This document shows positions 1 to 5,718 of a stretch of DNA of 5,718 nucleotides, in pieces. The stretch comes from an uncultured Chthonomonas sp. (GTDB lineage: Bacteria; Armatimonadota; Chthonomonadetes; Chthonomonadales; CAJBBX01), in contig CAISOI010000068.1 of NCBI GenBank assembly GCA_903886985.1, positions 1 through 5,718 on the forward strand. The letters run 5' to 3'. The notes under the pieces were generated by a model that searched no databases, was not told where the DNA came from, and saw nothing but the letters and a program-made list of their open reading frames with translations. The position numbers and the translations under genes are program-made. The number at the start of each line of letters is the position of its first letter. Within the stretch, counting starts at the first letter, position 1.

Positions 1-1
1 A

Positions 2-862
2 GATGTCTATCCCCTCGGTGGTGGACCGGAGCGGGTAGGGCAGACCGAAGTTGTTGTAGGCAACTGGATTCGAGAGAGAAATGCTAGGGAACGGATAGTT
101 TTGGCGACAAAGTGTTTTGGAGCAATGTCTGACCGCCCGAACGACAAGGGCTTAAGTCGACGTCACATTATCGAAGCTTGTGACGCAAGTCTAAGAAGAC
201 TACAGACAGACTATATTGACTTATACCAAGCGCATTTCCCGGATGTGAATACTCCAATTGACGAAACTATGGCGGCATTTGATACGCTCGTCAAAAGCGG
301 CAAAGTGCGATACATCGGTTGCTCAAACTATGCCGCATGGCAACTTGCCGAATCGTTATGGACCAGCGATAAGTTGGGTATGGCGCGCTATGACTGTCTT
401 CAACCAAGATATAACCTGCTATTTAGAGTGTTGGAGGAAGAATTGGTACCGTTGTGTCAATCTCAACAGGTAGGTATCATTGCGTATAATCCTCTGGCAG
501 GTGGCATGTTAACTGGAAGATATGATGGAAGCACAGAAGCCCAGCCCAGTACTCGATTCACTCTTAATCATGCGGGAGAGCTATATCGCAAGCGCTATTG
601 GAAAGACATTGTGTTTGAAGAGGTTAATAATCTTAAGCGGTACTTTACCGACAAAGATAAGAGTCTGACTCATGTATCGCTAAGTTGGGTGCTCACCCGC
701 CCAGGTATCACTTCAGCGATCATTGGGGCCAGCAGACCTGAGCAGCTTAAGGACAGTCTGAGAGGCGTAGAATTGGCTCTCAATGAGGAGGAGCTTAGTG
801 TTATTGACGCTGTTTGGTACAACTTGCCTCGCGAGAAAGACTCGCAAGTAGCGAGACGATAA
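2..862 (+). CDS. Aldo/keto reductase, C-terminal part (5' end outside the window)
   Basis: NAD(P)H-dependent reductase of the aldo/keto reductase superfamily, a cytoplasmic (beta/alpha)8 barrel that interconverts aldehydes or ketones and alcohols. The frame is open from base 2, giving 286 visible residues; about 35-45 are probably missing given a usual length near 320-330. Of the catalytic tetrad, Tyr3 (in DVYPLGG), Lys37 (LATK) and His78 (YQAHFPD) are visible; the Asp would lie about five residues before the Tyr, off the edge. Cofactor-site motifs follow: CSNY (107-110), LQPRYNLL (133-140), YNPLAGG (162-168) and IIGASRPEQL (240-249). A TTG at 101 could be taken as the start, but it encodes the Leu of the LATK strand and would remove Tyr3, so it is not the start. 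Stop is TAA, followed by a hairpin. The family call is firm; the substrate (sugar, aldehyde or other) is unknown. Confidence 0.93.
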   Translation, partial: DVYPLGGGPERVGQTEVVVGNWIRERNARERIVLATKCFGAMSDRPNDKGLSRRHIIEACDASLRRLQTDYIDLYQAHFPDVNTPIDETMAAFDTLVKSGKVRYIGCSNYAAWQLAESLWTSDKLGMARYDCLQPRYNLLFRVLEEELVPLCQSQQVGIIAYNPLAGGMLTGRYDGSTEAQPSTRFTLNHAGELYRKRYWKDIVFEEVNNLKRYFTDKDKSLTHVSLSWVLTRPGITSAIIGASRPEQLKDSLRGVELALNEEELSVIDAVWYNLPREKDSQVARR

Positions 863-870
863 TCCAAATG

Positions 871-904
871 GAAAGGCGCGTTGGCCACAGCCAATGCGCC
901 TTTC
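871..904. terminator. Bidirectional hairpin terminator between the convergent aldo/keto reductase and pgi genes
   Basis: A 15-base arm (871-885) pairs with 890-904 through a four-base loop (CACA). The only imperfection is one position that is a G:U wobble in one transcript and an A:C mismatch in the other. The stem ends in AAAGG/CCTTT, typical of factor-independent terminators read from both sides. It lies 8 bases after the aldo/keto reductase stop and 4 bases after the pgi stop. U-tracts outside the stem are short, so efficiency is uncertain. Confidence 0.8.
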
Positions 905-908
905 AATG

Positions 909-2339
909 CTAAAGAGCCTTTTGCATTTCCTCTGCATTCTTTCGTGCTTTGATTTTGTATCCTTCAACACCATCCTGTCGGTATGTAAGTTCCGTGGCAG
1001 GATCGGGAAGACCGTTTTCACCAATGTCTAGCCACTGTAACTTGCCTTTTATTGCAACGGCATCCATCAATGTCCGCATAAACAGGAACAAGTGATAAGT
1101 ATCGCGTTTGGAAACCGTCAACATTGCTGTTGGAACACCATTCCCAAGATAATCTGCGTAAGTGGCGCGGCAAGAGGCGTCTTGAACTGCGGACAGCGGA
1201 AGACCCTCGAAGAATTTTAGATCGCCGCCTATACCGGTGCCGGTGGGGATAGTCGTATCGTGCCCCAGATCATTCCAGCGAACAATGAGAACGAGTTTGT
1301 CATGTGGCCCGCGTAAAATGCCATTCAGAATTGAATGATTGCCGGTTGGACCTTGAGTTGCAATGATATTCAATCCAGAACCTCGTTCCTGAATACTCTC
1401 TTCGTATAGCTGCATAAACCATCCACCTAATCGGCTGTCGTCTGCATAGTTGCAAAACACCATATCGGACCGTCGGTTAAACTGTTCTCCCAATTGCCAC
1501 CATCTTGCTAATTGGTAGGCTGTGTTGTCGGAGTCGGTCGGTTCCAGGAGAAATCTGCGGTGCGCTTCTGTAAATCCAGCCATTGCAGCTTCGATCCGTT
1601 CCCGTGGAGTCTCGTCTACCGCTGTAACTGCAAAAGGAAGCAACCCAACTGGTGATGCATAGCTGAACCGACCCCCAACCCCATCCGGGACTGGCAACAT
1701 GCCAAAAAATGGAGTGATTTTGTTCATCTCGAACAGTACGCTCTCAGAATTTTGACCAGTCGTTGCCACGATTTGTGAAGCCCAGTTAGCAACGCCAAGT
1801 TCCACTAATTTTTCTCTTAGCACCATGGCTGCGGAAATAGTTTCGCCCGTTTTACCAGATTTACTGACGATATTGAAACAGGTGTCTTGCATTAGTTCGC
1901 GTTTGGTCAACAACTCCAACAACGCTAGTAGGCGCTTAGGATCGAATGTATCCCCCGTGAAGTATATTTCTGGCGCGCCTTTACGATCTTCAATCGACAA
2001 CTGATTGTGGTAGGGATGATCAATGGAATCGATGAGAGTTCGACCGCCGAGGTCCGAGCCTCCGATCCCAACCAGGACAAACACCTTGAATCGTTGCCGG
2101 ATGCTCTCTGAAAGGGCAATTGTGTCGCTAATATCTTTTGTTCGCAGGTGACTCTGTGTCCATGCGCGCAAGTTTGTTTCCAGAGTAGGATAACCTTCCT
2201 CTTGCTCTTGGGCGAAATATTGGCCTATACCTTCAAATCGATGTTCCATTTCCAAAAGATGTGCTTGATTAATGCCACCACAAATAATGGCATTGGCAGC
2301 GGCTACGTCAAATTGTAACGGGCTTGCGATATCGCTCAT
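909..2339 (-). CDS. pgi: Glucose-6-phosphate isomerase
   Basis: Interconverts glucose 6-phosphate and fructose 6-phosphate in glycolysis and gluconeogenesis; cytoplasmic, with two SIS-type sugar-phosphate subdomains. Seen in the 476 residues: VGIGGSDLGG (90-99), phosphate-binding loop SKSGKTGET (159-167), the family signature around GVGGRFS (220-226) with catalytic Arg224, LYEESIQE (311-318) with the likely catalytic base Glu314, GPTGNHS (330-336) with His335, and a C-terminal GVEGYK (457-462) with the likely catalytic Lys462. The SKSGKTGET form is nearer Gram-positive/thermophile enzymes than the E. coli SKTFTT form, and 476 residues is nearer that shorter class than the roughly 550 of E. 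coli. ATG at 2339 is chosen because GGAA lies 6 bases upstream; a TTG at 2351 would add four residues but is itself part of that ribosome-binding site. It follows the sugar-binding regulator after 99 bases, so co-transcription is plausible. Confidence 0.95.
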   Translation of the reverse strand: MSDIASPLQFDVAAANAIICGGINQAHLLEMEHRFEGIGQYFAQEQEEGYPTLETNLRAWTQSHLRTKDISDTIALSESIRQRFKVFVLVGIGGSDLGGRTLIDSIDHPYHNQLSIEDRKGAPEIYFTGDTFDPKRLLALLELLTKRELMQDTCFNIVSKSGKTGETISAAMVLREKLVELGVANWASQIVATTGQNSESVLFEMNKITPFFGMLPVPDGVGGRFSYASPVGLLPFAVTAVDETPRERIEAAMAGFTEAHRRFLLEPTDSDNTAYQLARWWQLGEQFNRRSDMVFCNYADDSRLGGWFMQLYEESIQERGSGLNIIATQGPTGNHSILNGILRGPHDKLVLIVRWNDLGHDTTIPTGTGIGGDLKFFEGLPLSAVQDASCRATYADYLGNGVPTAMLTVSKRDTYHLFLFMRTLMDAVAIKGKLQWLDIGENGLPDPATELTYRQDGVEGYKIKARKNAEEMQKAL

Positions 2340-2438
2340 ATATTGTTCCAATCGTTTGCTTTAGGTCTTTGCAAAAAAGTGCGAAGAATGGGTTAACAGG
2401 AGGCTTTAGTACTTATGGGGCTAAGGACTCAAACCATT

Positions 2439-3647
2439 TCATTGTGGCAGGCTAATTCCCAATAATTTTGCAATCGAATGCGCTGTATCAAGATCTGTGA
2501 TAAGTTCATTGACCGCCCCCATCTGTATAGCGGTCGTAAGTATACGTGCTTTCCAAGCTCCTACTGCCAGTACGAGCACACCTATCCCATTAGTTTCGCC
2601 ATTTCGGTGTCGCTCGGCTACACGTACAATATCCTTAGGAGATGCTCCAACGATCAAGTCATTAATATTGTTAACCAATTCACCTCCTGTTATTTCGGAG
2701 GGGGAATGGCCCACTGTGGGCTGCACGACCAAGTGAAGCGCGAGATCACCAACGACGCCTGCCCGCTGGAGCGCGGGAATATCATCTTCAGTTATTAGTC
2801 CGGGTCGATAGGTTGGCAGGGTCCGTACATCCAGTGAAGTCAGTCCAGTGATGAGTGTATCGGCTTGATCCAAGGCTCCTGGTCCTTCCATCCCTCCAAA
2901 TATCCGTCGATAAGAGACATCGCTTTCGATGAAATCCCGTATAGACCGCAAGCCTTCAAGATCGTCATGAAATCTGCGTGGGATATAAGCGGGAGTGCTT
3001 AGTCGAGGCGAACGCGGAGACTCGAATGCCAATCCCGCTATCTGCGCCAAGCGGTTACTCGAACATTCAATTGCTTCTTCGTAATGAGGGTCTGTTTCGT
3101 CTAAACTCAGATTACCAACCAGTGGTACGAACCTCAGTTCTGGGTTTGGCTTTTCTGGTCGGAGGTTCACAACGCACTGTCTTACAGACCATCCCCAGTT
3201 GACTCCCACAACGTGCGCGCCATCCGAAAGCTCAGCAGTTATACGACGCGCAGCGTAAAGCCCAACACGTTGCACATTGTCGGGGTTGGTATCTCTTCGA
3301 GCATCGTCGGCATTTTGAACTAACGAGGGAAGTACTGTTACTCGGTTTAGTAAATTCTTGCCGAAATATTCTTGCAGGGAGTTTTCTACACCGGAGCATG
3401 TCATGCGATTATGAAGTTCGGCCCAAATGTCCGGAGGCGGGTTAAATTCCGGTCGATCACGGAGCCATCCGGCTTGTCGAACTTCATCTAACCGGCGTGT
3501 AATGGTTGCGGGGCTTTTAGCGAGAAGTTCTGCGATACTCTTAAGAGGCATTTCCAACACACAATGATAATAGGCAACCTGCACTGCTTCTAGGAGGTAC
3601 GGGCTCTCCTCTAAACTATCAGGTTTCGTGTGTCTCCGGATGCGCAT
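2439..3647 (-). CDS. SorC/DeoR-type sugar-binding transcriptional regulator
   Basis: A DNA-binding repressor or activator whose C-terminal domain senses sugars or sugar phosphates. Residues about 21-62 form a helix-turn-helix (AYYHCV, then KSIAELLAKSPATITRRLDE) matching the SorC N-terminal pattern. From about 90 the effector domain shows YFGKNLLNRVTVLP, VGLYAARRI, VVGVNWGWSV (146-155), LRFVPLVGNL (171-180), STPAYIP (217-223), VVGDLALHLV (298-307) and a closing VLVLAVGAWKARIL (357-370) with ELITDLDTA. At 402 residues it is longer than the usual 310-340. The family normally has a double Gly before the Lys near the C-terminus; here it reads VGAWK (362-366), keeping the Lys. ATG at 3647 is fixed by an in-frame TGA at 3653-3651 and a GGAA 6 bases upstream. 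It has its own promoter and lies just upstream of pgi, an obvious candidate target. The effector is unknown; fructose or glucose phosphates are an inference from context. Confidence 0.87.
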   Translation of the reverse strand: MRIRRHTKPDSLEESPYLLEAVQVAYYHCVLEMPLKSIAELLAKSPATITRRLDEVRQAGWLRDRPEFNPPPDIWAELHNRMTCSGVENSLQEYFGKNLLNRVTVLPSLVQNADDARRDTNPDNVQRVGLYAARRITAELSDGAHVVGVNWGWSVRQCVVNLRPEKPNPELRFVPLVGNLSLDETDPHYEEAIECSSNRLAQIAGLAFESPRSPRLSTPAYIPRRFHDDLEGLRSIRDFIESDVSYRRIFGGMEGPGALDQADTLITGLTSLDVRTLPTYRPGLITEDDIPALQRAGVVGDLALHLVVQPTVGHSPSEITGGELVNNINDLIVGASPKDIVRVAERHRNGETNGIGVLVLAVGAWKARILTTAIQMGAVNELITDLDTAHSIAKLLGISLPQ

Positions 3648-3679
3648 AGATCATTCCAAGCGTAACTAATAATGGCGCT

Positions 3680-3696
3680 TGATATCACTTTCGTGA
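3680..3696. promoter_or_regulatory. Inverted repeats, candidate operator of the sugar-binding regulator
   Basis: TCAC-TTTC-GTGA (3685-3696) is an inverted repeat with a four-base centre, overlapping the perfect palindrome TGATATCA (3680-3687). Both lie about 10-25 bases downstream of the predicted transcription start, where a bound repressor would block the regulator's own gene. Autoregulation is common in this family. No copy was found in the 99 bases before pgi. Short palindromes occur by chance, so this is a candidate only. Confidence 0.35.
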
Positions 3697-3711
3697 AACC
3701 AATTGCGTAGC

Positions 3712-3741
3712 ATTGTATCTGATTGCACGTTATTTCGTCAA
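3712..3741 (-). promoter_or_regulatory. Sigma-70-like promoter of the sugar-binding regulator
   Basis: Read on the minus strand, a -35 box TTGACG (3741-3736) and a -10 box TACAAT (3717-3712) are separated by 18 bases, each one base from consensus. Transcription would start near 3705, leaving a leader of about 58 bases before the regulator ATG. It begins 7 bases after the dehydrogenase stop codon, so the regulator need not depend on read-through. Confidence 0.65.
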
Positions 3742-3747
3742 CACAAG

Positions 3748-4509
3748 TTACCGTGCGGTCAGGCCACCATCAATTGTCATAATCGAACCAGTAACGAATT
3801 CTGCTTCTTCGCTGGCTAGATAGACCGCCATTTTTGCAATCTCGTCAGGTCGACCCATCCTGCCAACGGGTTGTCTCGCATTGAGTTTGGCAATTGTCTC
3901 TTCTAATTCATGGGCATGATTCTTACGCAAATAGCCTTCAACGAATGGGCTATAAACCGTTCCTGGGCAAATGGCATTGACCCGCAATCCTGTCGTCACA
4001 TAATCGATCGCCAATTCACGGGTGATAGCAACTACGGCTCCTTTGGTGGCACTATAGGCAAACCGTCGTTCAATTCCTACTAATCCGGCTACCGAGGCAA
4101 TATTGATAATACTTGACTTACCCGAAGAGAGAAGATGAGGAATTGCTAATTTGGTGCAGAGGAAGACACCTGTCATATTGACTTTAAGTAGTCGGTTCCA
4201 ATCTTCGAGCGAGGTCTCTTCTACATTTCCTACCAGACCGATTCCCGCGTTATTAACTAAGTGGTCCAGTTTACCGAATTTGGCAATGACATCTGCAATG
4301 GCATTTTTTACACTCACTTCTTCCGAAACATCAATCTGGATCGGAAACGCATTGTCGCCGATGGATTCTGCCACACGGCTCGCTGCTTCGAAGTTGATAT
4401 CTGCCACGGCAACATTCGCGCCTTGTTGCGCAAAACTCCTCGCAATTTCCTCGCCTATGCCAGATCCGGCTCCTGTAATGAACGCAGCTTTGTTATCAAG
4501 TCTGAACAA
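3748..4509 (-). CDS. Classical short-chain dehydrogenase/reductase, probably NAD-dependent, sugar-acid dehydrogenase-like
   Basis: A 253-residue cytoplasmic Rossmann-fold oxidoreductase of the usual length. TGAGSGIG (12-19) binds the dinucleotide; Asp37 at the end of the second strand (VADIN) favours NAD(H) over NADP(H); NNAG is at 86-89. The catalytic tetrad is Asn111 (VNMTG), Ser139 (IASVAG), Tyr152 and Lys156 (YSATK). NAICPGTVYSP (178-188), ARQPVGRMGRPDEIA (211-225) and FVTGSIMTIDGG (238-249) are the standard C-terminal elements. From memory of the family, the CPGTV/RQPVGR part resembles 2-keto-3-deoxy-L-fuconate dehydrogenase and DHRS6 (BDH2)-type hydroxybutyrate dehydrogenases more than FabG; that is a hint, not an assignment. 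The start is TTG: GGAG lies 7 bases upstream and an in-frame TAA (4515-4513) only two codons earlier rules out a longer protein. It lies between a terminator and the regulator's promoter, so it may be transcribed alone. Confidence 0.93.
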   Translation of the reverse strand: MFRLDNKAAFITGAGSGIGEEIARSFAQQGANVAVADINFEAASRVAESIGDNAFPIQIDVSEEVSVKNAIADVIAKFGKLDHLVNNAGIGLVGNVEETSLEDWNRLLKVNMTGVFLCTKLAIPHLLSSGKSSIINIASVAGLVGIERRFAYSATKGAVVAITRELAIDYVTTGLRVNAICPGTVYSPFVEGYLRKNHAHELEETIAKLNARQPVGRMGRPDEIAKMAVYLASEEAEFVTGSIMTIDGGLTAR

Positions 4510-4550
4510 TGATTATCTCCAGGAAATGGGAAGTATTGAGTCAAACAAAT

Positions 4551-4574
4551 GCCCCGCACATAAATGTTGCGGGG
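4551..4574 (-). terminator. Hairpin terminator after the membrane-protein gene
   Basis: CCCCGCA (4552-4558) pairs exactly with TGCGGGG (4568-4574); an alternative fold pairs six G/C positions plus three more with one bulged base and a TAAA loop. On the minus strand it is followed by ATTTGTTTG, a broken T-tract. It lies about 35 bases after the stop at 4610 and about 40 bases before the dehydrogenase start, so it would end transcription of the membrane-protein gene. No clear promoter is visible between it and the dehydrogenase. Confidence 0.6.
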
Positions 4575-4609
4575 TGTTACATTAACCAAATTATACCCTC
4601 CAAGTATCT

Positions 4610-5539
4610 CTAACCTGGGCGATCCGATGCACGCACGAGTAGCGCGGGATCTTCTGTAACTGCGTAGCCCGCGGGCCGCAAAAGAGTGTCGTCAGAAATA
4701 TTTGTTGCCGCTCTCAATAGAGTATTGCCTTTGTTTTCTTTGTCGATTCGTTCACGAATGGCAGATATGGCGCCGTATGCTTCGTCACTCACCCCGTTGA
4801 TTTTGGATCTCGACCTATTTCGTTCTGCAAAAGCCTGTAAATGGTCTACAGAAGTAGCATCTCCCGTAATTTTTAGAGCATGGATTAGACCCACTATTAG
4901 ACTGGATTCGCTTTCTGGCTTGCACCGCTTTAGATACTTGTAAATTGCTTCACGATGTTCGGATGTCAAAAGATAACGGTCCGCCGGTGCCATCAGCGGC
5001 AAGACGTTCGTCAAACCTCGCGCAAGAGAATATTTGTAGTCGTCGCTGACCTTCTGCTGGTTGGCAGGGCGTTGGAAAAGTGCCAAGCATAGCGGTCCCA
5101 CGCATCTAACGTCTTTGAGTTCTGCGATCAGTCGAATTGCGTCGTCTAAGCCTTTGGGCATTACCAGTAATCCGGAGCAGCCACCGAGTACTCCTCCCCC
5201 CAAACCACCACCGATACCGCCGATCAATCCAACCATCGTTCCCGCTATTATCTTCCCGGACTTACCCTGAAGTCCATATCTAATAGACAAAACGATGAGG
5301 GCAATGATCGATGGGATAGCAATTACACCGACCGAAATTGCCAGAATTCTGTATAGTCTTCGCCGCTTGTGGTATCTCTCATTGAGAGTGGTTACATAGG
5401 CGATGAGGGCGTCAACATCATCTTGCTGAAGCTGCGTAATTCCGGCGTAGGCGGTCGATCGGATGTCGACAAACGGGCTTCCCAGCTTCTCCATGATATC
5501 TGAAAGTCGAGGAGTAAGAAGTGCTGTGGGTCTACTCAT
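4610..5539 (-). CDS. Unrecognised membrane protein with a glycine zipper and a helical-repeat-like C-terminal region
   Basis: I do not recognise a family for this 309-residue protein. The first 60 residues are soluble and helical, ending in the basic run KRRR (58-61). A hydrophobic segment (about 64-87) and a glycine-rich one (about 97-127, containing GGIGGGLGGG) follow; they look like a membrane hairpin with GxxxG-type packing, and the basic run suggests the N-terminus is cytoplasmic. Residues about 130-265 are helical; SLIVGLIHALKITGDATSVDHLQAFA (213-238) resembles a HEAT-type repeat. The tail repeats a motif: NTLLRAAT (272-279), DTLLRPAG (284-291), PALLVRAS (298-305). ATG at 5539 has GGAG 10 bases upstream and overlaps by four bases (ATGA) the stop of a short upstream frame. 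A hairpin follows the stop. There is no signal peptide or catalytic motif; a scaffold or adaptor at the membrane is only an inference. It is real by length, start signal and start overlap. Confidence 0.8.
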   Translation of the reverse strand: MSRPTALLTPRLSDIMEKLGSPFVDIRSTAYAGITQLQQDDVDALIAYVTTLNERYHKRRRLYRILAISVGVIAIPSIIALIVLSIRYGLQGKSGKIIAGTMVGLIGGIGGGLGGGVLGGCSGLLVMPKGLDDAIRLIAELKDVRCVGPLCLALFQRPANQQKVSDDYKYSLARGLTNVLPLMAPADRYLLTSEHREAIYKYLKRCKPESESSLIVGLIHALKITGDATSVDHLQAFAERNRSRSKINGVSDEAYGAISAIRERIDKENKGNTLLRAATNISDDTLLRPAGYAVTEDPALLVRASDRPG

Positions 5540-5584
5540 CGAGTTTCGGCTCCGTTGTTGGTTTGGTAATTCTCTTCCATGACC

Positions 5585-5718
5585 TTAATCACGACTTTCC
5601 GAGTACTGTGCGGCGACCATTGGTAAAGTTCTGAACATGTTGAAGTTCTTGGGATTAATAACGGAAATGAACTTCTCAGGTTTCAAGAAGATCCGGGGCA
5701 GATAAACAGGTATGGACA
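5585..5718 (-). CDS. Possible C-terminal end of an upstream gene, cut by the right edge
   Basis: Reading leftward from the edge, one frame is open for 43 residues (beginning SIPVYLPRIFLKPEKF, ending SESRD) and stops at TAA 5587-5585. Its early codons look gene-like. After about 5620 another frame looks more coding (RKVVIKVMEENYQTN) and runs to a TGA at 5538-5536 that overlaps the ATG of the membrane-protein gene. A third frame is open only for 13 residues from the edge. I cannot tell whether this is a real gene end, two pieces of a frameshifted gene, or chance. No family is recognised. Confidence 0.2.
   Translation of the reverse strand, partial: SIPVYLPRIFLKPEKFISVINPKNFNMFRTLPMVAAQYSESRD

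Noticed and set aside
101..862. Aldo/keto reductase starting at the TTG at 101
   Set aside because: The frame is open to base 2 and encodes the family's DVYPLGG catalytic Tyr region upstream; the TTG is an internal Leu codon.
713..1024. A 103-codon minus-strand frame across the aldo/keto reductase end and the terminator
   Set aside because: It overlaps two clear genes and the intergenic hairpin in another frame; a shadow frame.
2340..2351. pgi starting at TTG 2351
   Set aside because: The TTG overlaps the GGAA ribosome-binding site of the ATG at 2339 and has only a weak site of its own.
2340..2438. A separate promoter or regulator operator before pgi
   Set aside because: Only weak boxes (TTGAGT with a poor -10) and a short TTTGCAAA palindrome are present; none matches the candidate operator before the regulator gene.
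2478..2798. Plus-strand frames of 79 and 106 codons opposite the regulator
   Set aside because: Antisense to the well-supported effector domain; no recognisable content.
4151..4585. A 144-codon plus-strand frame opposite the dehydrogenase gene
   Set aside because: It is antisense to a complete, motif-rich dehydrogenase and crosses a terminator hairpin; no protein family is recognisable.
5631..5644. LexA-like palindrome (GAACATGTT) upstream of the membrane-protein gene
   Set aside because: The half-sites do not fit the GAAC-N4-GTTC spacing and there is no promoter to place it against.
5650..5690. Promoter for the membrane-protein gene (TTGAAA and TATTAA)
   Set aside because: The spacing is about 20 bases and the -10 box matches poorly; the ATGA overlap suggests transcription from further upstream.
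5637..5705. A 22-codon plus-strand mini-ORF (ATG to TAA)
   Set aside because: No convincing ribosome-binding site and no supporting context; this length is expected by chance.

Overview
This is a bacterial stretch of ordinary metabolic genes with one unrecognised membrane protein. Shine-Dalgarno sequences, a TTG start, compact spacing and hairpin terminators all point to a bacterium. Base composition is roughly balanced by eye. The lineage cannot be fixed from the sequence; the mix of genes would suit an uncultivated group such as Chloroflexota or a similar phylum, but this is a weak guess.

Layout, left to right. The C-terminal part of an aldo/keto reductase runs rightward and is open through the left edge. 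It meets glucose-6-phosphate isomerase (pgi, leftward) tail to tail across one hairpin at 871-904 that can serve both. Every further gene I call also reads leftward. In transcription order these are an orphan two-segment membrane protein (5539 to 4610), a terminator hairpin (about 4551-4574), a classical NAD-type short-chain dehydrogenase/reductase with a forced TTG start (4509 to 3748), a SorC/DeoR-type sugar-binding transcriptional regulator (3647 to 2439) with a good sigma-70-like promoter and an inverted repeat just downstream of it, and pgi (2339 to 909). The right-hand 180 bases hold only fragments of reading frames.

How the genes may work together. The regulator belongs to a family that senses phosphorylated sugars and lies directly upstream of pgi in the same direction, with no convincing terminator or promoter in the 99-base gap. 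A regulator-pgi unit controlled by a sugar phosphate is a reasonable inference, in the same spirit as CggR controlling the gap operon in Bacillus. The dehydrogenase most resembles sugar-acid or hydroxy-acid dehydrogenases, and the aldo/keto reductase could also act on sugars, so a carbohydrate theme is plausible. The substrates of the two oxidoreductases and the sugar of the regulator are not determined.

I see no mobile element, CRISPR array, tRNA, rRNA or clearly novel system. The items most worth a second look are the orphan glycine-zipper membrane protein with a repeated LLR-type tail, the possibly frameshifted gene end just upstream of it, and the regulator's promoter/operator region.
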